A DNA stretch of 64,000 nucleotides from Rhodobacteraceae bacterium CCMM004 (GTDB lineage: Bacteria > Pseudomonadota > Alphaproteobacteria > Rhodobacterales > Rhodobacteraceae), in assembly GCA_004005435.1 (NCBI GenBank), contig RZWH01000002.1:620001-684000 (forward strand). Reading direction: 5' to 3'. The translations under genes and the position numbers were made by a program. Within the stretch, counting starts at the first letter, position 1. Every line of letters starts with the position of its first letter. Below are positions 8,145 to 15,994 of this stretch, piece after piece. The notes under the pieces are model-generated. The model was not told the origin of the DNA. It saw only the letters and a program-made list of their open reading frames with translations, and searched no databases.

Positions 8145-8906
8145 ATGGGGCAGAAGACGAGCGCCTCCGTGGCGGTTCAGGCACATCTCCATTGGGTATC
8201 TTTGGCTCTGATCGTCGGGGCCGCGTTGGTGGCGACCGCGGCGACGATGGCGGCCGCGGCGGGATTGCTGCCGTGGCTGACCTTGCCGCTGACCTTCGGC
8301 GAGGTGACGTATCAGGGTGCCGGCGTTTTGGTGCAGATCGGGGTGACTATCCTGCTGCTGCTGATCGCGGCGACGCAGGTGGGACCCGGCCGCGTGCTGC
8401 GGCTGGAGCGCAGTCACCGCGACTTTGGCATCTGCATGAGCGACGTCGCCGACGCCTATGCCGCGGTGCACGCGGCGGACCGGGCCGGCGCATTCACCAT
8501 GTCCGAACAGTTCGACGACGTGAAGCAGCGCATCGACTATCTGCGCAGGCATCCCGACCTGGGCCATCTGGAGGGCGACGTGTTGCAGGCCGCCGCGCAG
8601 ATGAGCCACATGAGCCGCGATCTGGCCGAGACCTATTCGGACGAGAACATGGAGCGGGCCAAGACCTTCCTCCGCGAGCGTCAGGAAGAGGTCGAGCGGG
8701 TGCGCGAGCAGATCGGCCGCGTCCTGTCCGACGCCCACGAGCTGCGCCGCTGGCTGGAGGCCGTGGAGGTCGAGGAAGAGATCAACGCCTCGCAACTGCG
8801 CCGGATGGAGGACCAGATGGCCGACGTCCTGACCTATCTGGGCTTCCGCCGGGAATCGCCGCGCGGCCGGGTCATCCAGATGCCCCAGGCGACGGCGGCC
8901 GAGTAA
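8145..8906 (+). CDS. Conserved membrane-anchored coiled-coil protein upstream of radA
   Basis: 253 residues. Two membrane helices sit near the N-terminus (about residues 18-48 and 55-78). A cytoplasmic helical region follows, rich in Glu, Arg and Gln (for example FLRERQEEVERVREQIG and VEVEEEINASQLRRMEDQ), suggesting a coiled coil. I do not recognise a catalytic motif. ATG 8145 is preferred because AAGGAAG lies just upstream; ATG 8124 is in frame but lacks such a site. It precedes radA by 45 bp on the same strand and may be co-transcribed with it. Function unknown. Confidence 0.75.
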   Translation: MGQKTSASVAVQAHLHWVSLALIVGAALVATAATMAAAAGLLPWLTLPLTFGEVTYQGAGVLVQIGVTILLLLIAATQVGPGRVLRLERSHRDFGICMSDVADAYAAVHAADRAGAFTMSEQFDDVKQRIDYLRRHPDLGHLEGDVLQAAAQMSHMSRDLAETYSDENMERAKTFLRERQEEVERVREQIGRVLSDAHELRRWLEAVEVEEEINASQLRRMEDQMADVLTYLGFRRESPRGRVIQMPQATAAE

Positions 8907-8951
8907 CAGCCGACGCTTGCCCCTGCCACCGGGCTGGGGCAAGCAGGGCCG

Positions 8952-10316
8952 ATGGCCCGAGCGCTCGTCTATTCCTGCACCTCCTGCGGCGCCTCCCACT
9001 CCAAGTGGTCGGGGCGCTGCGACGCGTGCGGGGCCTGGAACACGGTGGTCGAGGACGCCCCCCTGTCTACCGGACCCAAGGCGCAGGGCCTGGGCGCCAA
9101 ACGCGGCCGCGGCATGGTGCTGTCCGACCTCGCCCAGGCCGAGGCGCCGGCCGCCCACCGCCCGAGCGGCCTGTCCGAACTGGACCGGGTGCTGGGCGGC
9201 GGCCTCGTCCCCGCCTCGGCGGTTCTGGTCGGGGGCGATCCGGGGATCGGCAAATCCACGTTGTTGTTGCAGGCCGCCGCCGCCTTCGGCCGGGCCGGGC
9301 TCGACGCCGTCTACGTGACCGGCGAGGAGGCGCGGGCGCAGGTTCGGATGCGGGCCGGGCGCCTGGACCTCGCCGATGCGCCTCTGCGGTTGGCCTCGGA
9401 GACCAGCCTGCGCGAGATCCTCACCACGCTCGAAGAGGTCCGCCCCGACGTCGCCGTGATCGATTCGATCCAGACCATGTGGCTCGACAGCATCGACAGC
9501 GCCCCGGGCAGCGTCACCCAGGTCCGCGCCGCCGCGCATGAGTTGACCACCTTTGCCAAGCGGCGCGGCGCGGCGGTGATCCTGGTGGGCCACGTGACCA
9601 AGGAGGGCCAGATCGCCGGCCCCCGCGTGGTCGAGCACATGGTCGACACGGTGCTCTATTTCGAGGGTGAGCGCGGCCACCCCTATCGCATCCTGCGGTC
9701 GGTCAAGAACCGCTTCGGCCCCGCCGACGAGATCGGCGTGTTCGAGATGACGGGCGCAGGCCTGGCCGAAGTGGCCAACCCCTCGGCGCTGTTTCTCGGC
9801 GAGCGCGATGCGCCCGCGCCGGGATCGGCGGTGTTCGCCGGGATCGAGGGCACGCGGCCCGTCCTGTGCGAAATCCAGGCGCTGGTCGCCCCGTCGCCCC
9901 ACGCCCAGGCCCGCCGGTCGGCGGTGGGCTGGGACGGCGGGCGCCTGGCGATGATCCTCGCGGTGCTGGAAGCGCGCTGCGGCATCCCCTTTGCCGGGCT
10001 CGACGTCTATCTGAACGTGGCCGGCGGGCTGCGGGTGCGCGAGCCGGCGGCGGACCTGGCAGTCGCCGCCGCGCTCCTGTCGGCCCGCGAGGATGCGGCG
10101 CTGCCGCCACAGTCGGTGGTTTTCGGCGAGATCAGCCTGTCCGGCGCCCTGCGCCCCGCGGGCCAGACGGAAAACAGGTTGAAAGAGGCGGCCAAACTTG
10201 GTTTTTCCTCCGCCATCGTGCCGGCGCGCAGCGCGCGGGCATCGGAGACGGGACTTACGCTCCATCCCTTCCCCGACCTCGCCGCATTGGTCGGCGAGAT
10301 GTTCGGGGCGGGCTGA
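8952..10316 (+). CDS. radA: DNA repair ATPase RadA
   Basis: 454 residues. RadA promotes branch migration of recombination intermediates with RecA. The N-terminal zinc finger uses C9, C12, C23 and C26. The RecA-like ATPase core has Walker A GGDPGIGKST near residues 94-102 and the RadA-specific KNRFG motif near residue 252. The C-terminal third is the Lon-protease-like domain (FAGLDVYLNVAGGL, FGEISLSGALRP). Length and motif order are normal. cvpA follows after 18 bp. Confidence 0.96.
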   Translation: MARALVYSCTSCGASHSKWSGRCDACGAWNTVVEDAPLSTGPKAQGLGAKRGRGMVLSDLAQAEAPAAHRPSGLSELDRVLGGGLVPASAVLVGGDPGIGKSTLLLQAAAAFGRAGLDAVYVTGEEARAQVRMRAGRLDLADAPLRLASETSLREILTTLEEVRPDVAVIDSIQTMWLDSIDSAPGSVTQVRAAAHELTTFAKRRGAAVILVGHVTKEGQIAGPRVVEHMVDTVLYFEGERGHPYRILRSVKNRFGPADEIGVFEMTGAGLAEVANPSALFLGERDAPAPGSAVFAGIEGTRPVLCEIQALVAPSPHAQARRSAVGWDGGRLAMILAVLEARCGIPFAGLDVYLNVAGGLRVREPAADLAVAAALLSAREDAALPPQSVVFGEISLSGALRPAGQTENRLKEAAKLGFSSAIVPARSARASETGLTLHPFPDLAALVGEMFGAG

Positions 10317-10334
10317 GCAAAAACAGGGGTACGC

Positions 10335-10886
10335 ATGGAAGGCTTTACCGTCATCGACGGGGTTGCAGCGGCCGTGATCGTGATCTCGGCGATCCTCGCC
10401 TATTCCCGGGGCTTCGTGCGCGAGGCGCTGGCCATCGTCGGCTGGATCGCGGCGGCGGTGCTGGCCTTTGTCTTCGCCCCCATGGCCGAGCCACTGGTGC
10501 GCGAGATCCCGGTGGTCGGCGATTTCCTGGGCGACAGTTGCGAGTTGGCGATGATCGCCGCCTTCGCGGTGGTGTTCGCCATCGGGCTGGTGCTCGCCTC
10601 GATCTTCACCCCGCTGTTCTCGGGGGCGGTGCGCAACTCGGCCCTGGGCGGGCTGGACCAGGCGCTGGGCTTTCTCTTCGGCGCGGCGCGGGGGGTGCTC
10701 CTCGTGGCCATCGCGATGTTAGTCTACGACCGGGTGGTGGTCGGCGATGCCATCCCGATGGTCGACAACAGCCGGACGGCCCAGATCTTCGCCCGCAGCC
10801 AGGACCGCCTCGACGACCAGATCCCCGAGGACGCCCCCGGCTGGATCGTCTCGCGCTACGAAGAGCTGGTCGGCGCCTGTAGCTGA
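10335..10886 (+). CDS. cvpA: CvpA family membrane protein
   Basis: 183 residues with four predicted membrane segments and the CvpA signatures FTVIDGVAAAVIVISAILAY near the N-terminus, RGFVREALAIVGWIAAAVLA and GGLDQALGFLFGAARGVLL. CvpA homologues affect colicin V production and envelope stress in enterobacteria. cvpA often adjoins purF; here purF is 25 kb away. Confidence 0.9.
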   Translation: MEGFTVIDGVAAAVIVISAILAYSRGFVREALAIVGWIAAAVLAFVFAPMAEPLVREIPVVGDFLGDSCELAMIAAFAVVFAIGLVLASIFTPLFSGAVRNSALGGLDQALGFLFGAARGVLLVAIAMLVYDRVVVGDAIPMVDNSRTAQIFARSQDRLDDQIPEDAPGWIVSRYEELVGACS

Positions 10887-10893
10887 GCGGGCC

Positions 10894-10936
10894 CGATCCC
10901 CCGACGGGGATCGGCTAACATCCTTTGCAAGGATGT
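10894..10936 (+). terminator. Twin hairpin after cvpA
   Basis: Two stems in tandem, CGATCCCC-CGAC-GGGGATCG (10894-10913) and ACATCCTT-TGC-AAGGATGT (10918-10936), starting 8 bases after the cvpA stop. There is no T-tract. Likely a 3'-end or transcription-ending structure. Confidence 0.6.
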
Positions 10937-11226
10937 GGGCCCAGCGGGTCGATGGACGCGAGCGTTGACCGTCCCGGAGGAGCCCGGATCGCGTGCGATC
11001 CGTCCCGGCTGCACCCCAGCGGTGGGGGCGGGATGCGCGTTGAGTGAAACCTATCCGCTTGGGCAGAAGGGCAGTGGCCGCCCCGCGGGGAGGCGCAGAA
11101 AGCGCCGCCCGGCGGGTCTGCGACGGCCGCTGCCGGTCGGGGCGTGGGGTCGACAGCGGTTCGGTGAATGGTCCCGGAGGCAAGGTGACGCCGGTGCGCG
11201 CAAGAAACGCCCGCACCGCGAGAGAC

Positions 11227-11390
11227 GGGCGGCGCCGTCCCGCCGGGGCTGGATTGGGCGGCGCGCGTCGTCCCTATAAGCCCGGGCGTCGCGGCGATGG
11301 CACGGCGCTCGCCGAAAGCGCCGCCCCCCGGGGGGGGCGGGACGGCGCTGCCCGGCGCTCCGCCGGGCGAGACATGGGAGCTGGGCGTTT
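11227..11390. repeat. GC-rich hairpin repeat, copy F
   Basis: Arms at 11227-11244 and 11336-11353 pair over 18 bases with one mismatch. An inner pair GGGCGGCGC / GCGCCGCCC and the trailing hairpin GCCCGGCG-CT-CCGCCGGGC are present. Confidence 0.8.
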
Positions 11391-11633
11391 TCGCTCCTCG
11401 GCCTCAAGCTCAGTACCAGTGAGGGGAGACGCGCCCAGGGCGGAGGGCATCCGATCGTGCGCGCGGGATCGGCTCACATTCTTTCGGAAGCTGGCGGATC
11501 GGCGGTTGAGCAGGTGGATGGAGTTGGACGTCGATTGGCCCGGAAGAACCGGGAATGCGATTGGGTCGTCCCGTCTGCATCTAAGCGATCACAGCGGATG
11601 CGTGTGAAGAGAAGCGCGCCCGCTTGCCCGGAA

Positions 11634-11795
11634 GGGCGGCGCCGTCCCGCCGGGGCTGGACTGGGCGGCGCGCGTCGTTCCCATAAGCCCGGGCGTCGCG
11701 GCGATGGCGCGGCGCTCGCCGAAAGCGCCGCCCCACGGGGGGGGACGGCGCTGACCGGCATTGCCGATGGGCGGGACATGGAGGCTGGGCGTCCT
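11634..11795. repeat. GC-rich hairpin repeat, copy G
   Basis: The left arm 11634-11651 is intact. The interior is nearly identical to copy F (CCCATAAGCCCGGGCGTCGC). The right arm near 11739-11756 is decayed. Confidence 0.75.
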
Positions 11796-11914
11796 TGCTC
11801 CTCGGCGTTCTGCGCAATACCGGAGCGGAGGAGGCGCCCGGGGCGGAGGGCATCCGATCCCCGGCCGGGCACCCGGTCACATCCGTTCTGCGGGACCGGG
11901 CCCGGGTCGGGGCG

Positions 11915-12490
11915 TCAGATGAGACGCACCTGCGCGCCGACGGGGGTGACGGCGAAGACCTCGGCGATGGCCTCGTTATAGAGACCGATGCAGCCCGAGG
12001 ACGACCGCCGCCCGATCTTGCGGGTGTCGTGGGTGCCGTGGATCAGGTAGGCCGGCCACGAGAGATAGAGCGCATGGGTGCCCAGCGGATTGTCCGGCCC
12101 CGGGGGCATGTAGGCCGGCAGCGAGGGATCGCGTTCGCGCATCGACGCGGTGGGGGTCCAGTCCGGCCCCTCGCGCTTGCGCACGATCTCGGTATAGCCG
12201 CGACGGGTCAGTTCCTCGCTCATCGGCACCGAGGTGGGATAGAGGCGGTAGTCCGCGCCATCCGCCGACCACCAGTGCAGCGCGCGGCTGCGGGTGTCGG
12301 CCAGGATCGTCACCTTGCCCAGCGCCTCGAAGTGATCCTCCCAGCGCTGGGTCACAAAGCTCGACATGTTGCGGCGGGCGGTGTCGTTGCCAAGCACCTG
12401 CGGCGCGACGGTTTGGGCCGTCGCCACGGCGGGGGCGGCCAACAGTGCGGCCGCGCCGGTCAGCGCGGCGCGGCGGGTCAAGTCGGTCAT
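11915..12490 (-). CDS. L,D-transpeptidase (YkuD domain), exported
   Basis: 191 residues from ATG 12490. The N-terminus TRRAALTGAAALLAAPAVATA has a twin-arginine-like start and a cleavable hydrophobic segment, so it is exported, possibly through the Tat system encoded at 42-44 kb. The YkuD catalytic motif is clear: YLIHGTHDTRK with the His, then RRSSSGCIGLYNE with the nucleophile Cys. Family members form 3-3 peptidoglycan crosslinks or attach lipoproteins. It is transcribed towards the repeat-rich gap after cvpA. Confidence 0.87.
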   Translation of the reverse strand: MTDLTRRAALTGAAALLAAPAVATAQTVAPQVLGNDTARRNMSSFVTQRWEDHFEALGKVTILADTRSRALHWWSADGADYRLYPTSVPMSEELTRRGYTEIVRKREGPDWTPTASMRERDPSLPAYMPPGPDNPLGTHALYLSWPAYLIHGTHDTRKIGRRSSSGCIGLYNEAIAEVFAVTPVGAQVRLI

Positions 12491-12786
12491 CGGGGGCTCC
12501 CTGCTCGAAACCTCATCCACCGCAGGTGGGCACTGGGCGGCCGCGAGGCAAGGTGGCGCGGGGCGCGCTCACGCGGAGGTGATGGCGTGGGCGCGGTGCA
12601 GGCACTTCGGCGCGCGGGTCCAGACGGTGCCGGCAATCCCGGGTCGATGGGTGCGCCGCTCGGGGAACCGATGGCCGGCCCCCGGTCCCGCCCCGCGCGG
12701 AGGCCGCGGCGCCCCCCGGCGGACGCCGAACCCGAGAGCGCGCGGCGGGCCACCGGCTCTGGCGCATGGCGCTATCAGGGCGGCGC

Positions 12787-13512
12787 TCAGGGCGCCGGGG
12801 TCAGCGCAGCGACGCGGCGGGGGCGCAGCGGCGGCTTCACCGGTGCGCGGGGCGGGCCCCAGACCAGCCCTTCGGGCGCCGGGCGCGCGCGCGGGCGTGG
12901 CGAGGTCGTGCGCTGGCAATAGTCCTGACCGCGCAGCCAGTTCGCCATCTCCTGCCGCTTGCGCGCGTTGCGCATCGGGCCCCAGTCGGCGGAGACCCCA
13001 CTCCACCGCGGCCAGCGGCCGTGGATGACGCCGTCGCGGGGCACGGTGACGGCCATGATCCGCACCGCGCAGCTGAGGTTCGCCGCCCCGCTGAGCAGCG
13101 CCTGGCCGCTCCGCGCCTGGCAGCCGTAGCCGCGCGCCGTCCCCGGCACGATCTGCAACAGCCCGAACCAGCGGCCGCCGCCGCCCACCGCCTTGGGCTT
13201 CCACGTGCTTTCGTATTTGGCGAGCGCGGAGAGAAAGCCGACCCAGAACGCCCGCCGGGCGGGTGGCGCGGCGTGGGGGTAGCCGGGGCACCAGGTGGCG
13301 ACGTCCTGGGGCACATGGGCCACCAGAGGCGCGCCATGGTCGCGCAGGGCGCCCATGGCCGCGCGGCTCCACCGCGTCGCCTCGGGGCGGAAATCCCAGC
13401 GGGTGACCGGAATCGGATCGGCGACGGGTCGCGGCTTGGGCCGCACCGTGTCGGCCCAGGCGGGCAGAACCGTCGGCAGGATCAGGGCGGCAGCGAGGAT
13501 CAGGCGGCGCAT
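12787..13512 (-). CDS. SLT-domain lytic transglycosylase-like protein, paralogue 1
   Basis: 241 residues from ATG 13512. Signal peptide RRLILAAALILPTVLPAWA. The SLT core includes LSALAKYESTWKPKAVGG, with the likely catalytic Glu in YEST, then GRWFGLLQIVPGTARGYG and a pair of cysteines (YGCQ..., LSCAV). The C-terminal 35 residues are Pro/Arg-rich. Lytic transglycosylases cleave peptidoglycan to 1,6-anhydromuropeptides. It is a close paralogue of the next gene upstream, 62 bp away on the same strand, so a local duplication. Confidence 0.82.
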   Translation of the reverse strand: MRRLILAAALILPTVLPAWADTVRPKPRPVADPIPVTRWDFRPEATRWSRAAMGALRDHGAPLVAHVPQDVATWCPGYPHAAPPARRAFWVGFLSALAKYESTWKPKAVGGGGRWFGLLQIVPGTARGYGCQARSGQALLSGAANLSCAVRIMAVTVPRDGVIHGRWPRWSGVSADWGPMRNARKRQEMANWLRGQDYCQRTTSPRPRARPAPEGLVWGPPRAPVKPPLRPRRVAALTPAP

Positions 13513-13574
13513 GGGTCCGACATTTGCCCGGAAACCGGCCGCCGGGCAATCCCCGAGGGCCGGTGCGCCGAGGC

Positions 13575-14192
13575 TCAGAGGCCCAGCGCCTCGCCGATGC
13601 GGTCGGCGGCAGTCGGTTCCGGCTTGGGCCGGCAATAGGGCTGCGCGCGGGTCCAGGCCTGCATCTCGGAGCGTTTGGAGGCGCTGTGGAACGGCCCCCA
13701 GTCCAGCATCCCGCGCCCCACGGTGCCCCGCTTGCTGACCTGCGCGGCGGCGATGCGCACGGCGCAGCGCAGGTTCGCCGCCCCGTCCTTGAGCGCCTGG
13801 CCCGTCCGCGCCGCGCAGCCGTAGCCGCGGGCGGTGCGGGGGTCGATCTGCACCAGGCCGAACCAGCGCCCGCCGCCGCCGACCGCGGCGGGGTTCCAGG
13901 TGCTTTCGTGCTTGGCCAGGGCCGACAGGAGGCCGGCCCAGAACATCGATCGCTCCTCGGGCGTGCCGTCGGCATAGCCCGGGCACCACGCCTGGACATC
14001 GGCGGGCTGCATCGCCGGGAGCACCGCGCCATGGCTGCCCAGAGCGTCGAGCGTCGCCTGGGTCCAGACCGGCGCCTCGGGGTGGAAATCCCACCGCATG
14101 ACCGGCGCAACCTCGGGCGCCGGCGCCTCTGCGGTCTGGATCGTGGCACAGGCCGACAGGGCCAAGGTGCAGGCGAGCATCAATCTCAACAT
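13575..14192 (-). CDS. SLT-domain lytic transglycosylase-like lipoprotein, paralogue 2
   Basis: 205 residues from ATG 14192. The signal ends in a lipobox, LALSAC, so the product should be a lipoprotein. The core matches paralogue 1: [18 protein letters not shown] with the catalytic Glu in [23 protein letters not shown], and [17 protein letters not shown] near the end. The shared motif WCPGY before the SLT core also recurs in the paralogue. The two copies differ in anchoring (lipoprotein versus signal peptide) and in the C-terminal tail. Confidence 0.82.
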   Translation of the reverse strand: MLRLMLACTLALSACATIQTAEAPAPEVAPVMRWDFHPEAPVWTQATLDALGSHGAVLPAMQPADVQAWCPGYADGTPEERSMFWAGLLSALAKHESTWNPAAVGGGGRWFGLVQIDPRTARGYGCAARTGQALKDGAANLRCAVRIAAAQVSKRGTVGRGMLDWGPFHSASKRSEMQAWTRAQPYCRPKPEPTAADRIGEALGL

Positions 14193-14412
14193 TTTCGGAA
14201 GGTCCCTCGTTCCCTCTGACCGGGCAGGTGCCGCGATTCGCCCTGTCCGGGCAAGCCGGGCGCGGGACGATGGGCGAAACCGCGCCGACCGCGGACGTGG
14301 TGGGACACCGGCGGCCGGTCCCCGGCCGAGGGGCGGTCGGGCCGCGGGCCCTTGCGGGGCGCAGGGCGCTGACCTAAACCGCCGAGGTCCGATCCTCAAC
14401 GGAGGCCCGCCC

Positions 14413-15924
14413 ATGCTCGATCTCGCCTACGACCCGCCCGCGCCCAAGGTGATCCAGGGCGCGCTCCACGACTGGGAGCTGGTGATCGGCATGGAGGTCC
14501 ATGCTCAGGTCGCCAGCAAGGCCAAGCTGTTCTCGGGCGCCTCGACCCAGTTCGGGGCCGAGCCGAACAGCAACGTCGCCTTCGTCGACGCCGGGATGCC
14601 GGGGATGCTGCCGGTGATCAACGAGGGCTGCGTGGCGCTGGCGGTCAAGACCGGGCTGGGGCTCAAGGCGCAGATCAACCTGGTCTCGGCCTTCGACCGC
14701 AAGAATTATTTCTACCCCGACCTGCCCCAGGGCTATCAGATCAGCCAGCTCTATCACCCCATCGTCGGCGAGGGCGAGGTGCTGGTCGAGATGGGCGGCG
14801 GCCTCGCCCGCCGGGTGCGGATCGAGCGCATCCATCTGGAGCAGGACGCGGGCAAGTCGATCCACGACATGGACCCGCACATGTCCTTCGTCGACCTCAA
14901 CCGCACCGGCGTCGCGCTGATGGAGATCGTCAGCCGCCCGGACCTGCGCGGCCCGGACGAGGCGGCGGCCTACGTGTCCAAGCTGCGCCAGATCCTGCGC
15001 TATCTCGGCACCTGCGACGGCAACATGCAGAACGGCAACCTGCGCGCCGACGTGAACGTCTCGGTCTGCCGCCCCGGCGACTACGAGCGCTATTGGGAGA
15101 CCCAGGACTTCGCCCATCTGGGCACGCGGTGCGAGATCAAGAACATGAACTCGCTGCGCTTCATCCAGGCCGCCATCGACTACGAGGCGCGGCGCCAGAT
15201 CGGCATTCTGGAGGACGGCGGCAGCGTGGTGCAGGAGACGCGGCTCTACGACCCCGACCGCGGCGAGACGCGCTCGATGCGCAGCAAGGAAGAGGCGCAC
15301 GACTACCGCTACTTCCCCTGCCCCGACCTGCTGCCCCTGGAGATCGAGCAGGCGTGGGTGGACGACATCGCCGCCGCCATGCCCGAGCTGCCGGACGCCA
15401 AGAAGGCGCGCTTCATCGCCGAGTTCGGCCTGTCGGACTACGACGCCGGGGTGCTGACCGCGGATGTGGAGAACGCCGCTTATTTCGAGGCCGTGGCCCA
15501 GGGCCGCGACGGCAAGATGGCCGCGAACTGGGTCATCAACGAGCTGTTCGGCCGGCTCAAGCGCGAGGACCACACCATCGCCGAGAGCCCGGTCAGCCCC
15601 GCGCAACTGGGCGGGATCGTGGATTTGATCCAGGCCGGCGACATCTCGGGTAAGATCGCCAAGGACCTGTTCGAGATCGTCTATGCCGAGGGCGGCGACC
15701 CGGCCGAGATCGTGGAGGCGCGGGGGATGCGCCAGGTGACGGACACCGGCGCCATCGAGGCCGCGGTGGACGCGGTCATCGCCGCCAACCCCGCCCAGGT
15801 CGAGAAGGCCCGCGCCAACCCCAAGCTGGCGGGCTGGTTCGTCGGCCAGGTGATGAAGGCCACCGGCGGCAAGGCCAACCCCAAGGCGGTCAACGAGATT
15901 GTGACGGCCAAGCTGGGGTTGTGA
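14413..15924 (+). CDS. gatB: Asp-tRNA(Asn)/Glu-tRNA(Gln) amidotransferase subunit B
   Basis: 503 residues. GatB binds the misacylated tRNA and carries the kinase active site that activates Glu or Asp for amidation by GatA. The family stretch [40 protein letters not shown] and the signature LRADVNVSV are all present; the C-terminal YqeY-like tail ends [17 protein letters not shown]. The start is ATG 14413 with GGAGG at 14401. gatA and gatC are not next to it, so the operon is split in this genome. Confidence 0.96.
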   Translation: MLDLAYDPPAPKVIQGALHDWELVIGMEVHAQVASKAKLFSGASTQFGAEPNSNVAFVDAGMPGMLPVINEGCVALAVKTGLGLKAQINLVSAFDRKNYFYPDLPQGYQISQLYHPIVGEGEVLVEMGGGLARRVRIERIHLEQDAGKSIHDMDPHMSFVDLNRTGVALMEIVSRPDLRGPDEAAAYVSKLRQILRYLGTCDGNMQNGNLRADVNVSVCRPGDYERYWETQDFAHLGTRCEIKNMNSLRFIQAAIDYEARRQIGILEDGGSVVQETRLYDPDRGETRSMRSKEEAHDYRYFPCPDLLPLEIEQAWVDDIAAAMPELPDAKKARFIAEFGLSDYDAGVLTADVENAAYFEAVAQGRDGKMAANWVINELFGRLKREDHTIAESPVSPAQLGGIVDLIQAGDISGKIAKDLFEIVYAEGGDPAEIVEARGMRQVTDTGAIEAAVDAVIAANPAQVEKARANPKLAGWFVGQVMKATGGKANPKAVNEIVTAKLGL

Positions 15925-15994
15925 GGGGCCGCATCGTCTCGGTTGCAGCTATAGGCGCCGACCCCTAGGTTTCCGTCAGGGGAACGGGGTTGGC

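Larger units (their letters stand above)
10893..11890. repeat. Diverged tandem duplication holding hairpin repeats F and G
   Basis: The twin-hairpin sequence at 10893-10936 has decayed relatives near 11445-11490 and 11836-11885 (shared pattern CATCCGATC...CGGCTCACAT). The block 10940-11048 aligns loosely with 11497-11625, including GTCGTCCCGTCTGCA against ATCCGTCCCGGCTGCA. Each unit then carries one GC-rich hairpin repeat. I aligned these by eye only. Confidence 0.55.
10887..11914. other. Gene-free 1.0-kb stretch between cvpA and the L,D-transpeptidase gene
   Basis: No credible coding region on either strand. It contains a twin hairpin right after cvpA, two copies of the GC-rich hairpin repeat and diverged tandem copies of a 0.4-0.55-kb unit. 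The frames that stay open consist of Arg/Pro/Ala-rich strings produced by the repeats. Confidence 0.75.
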
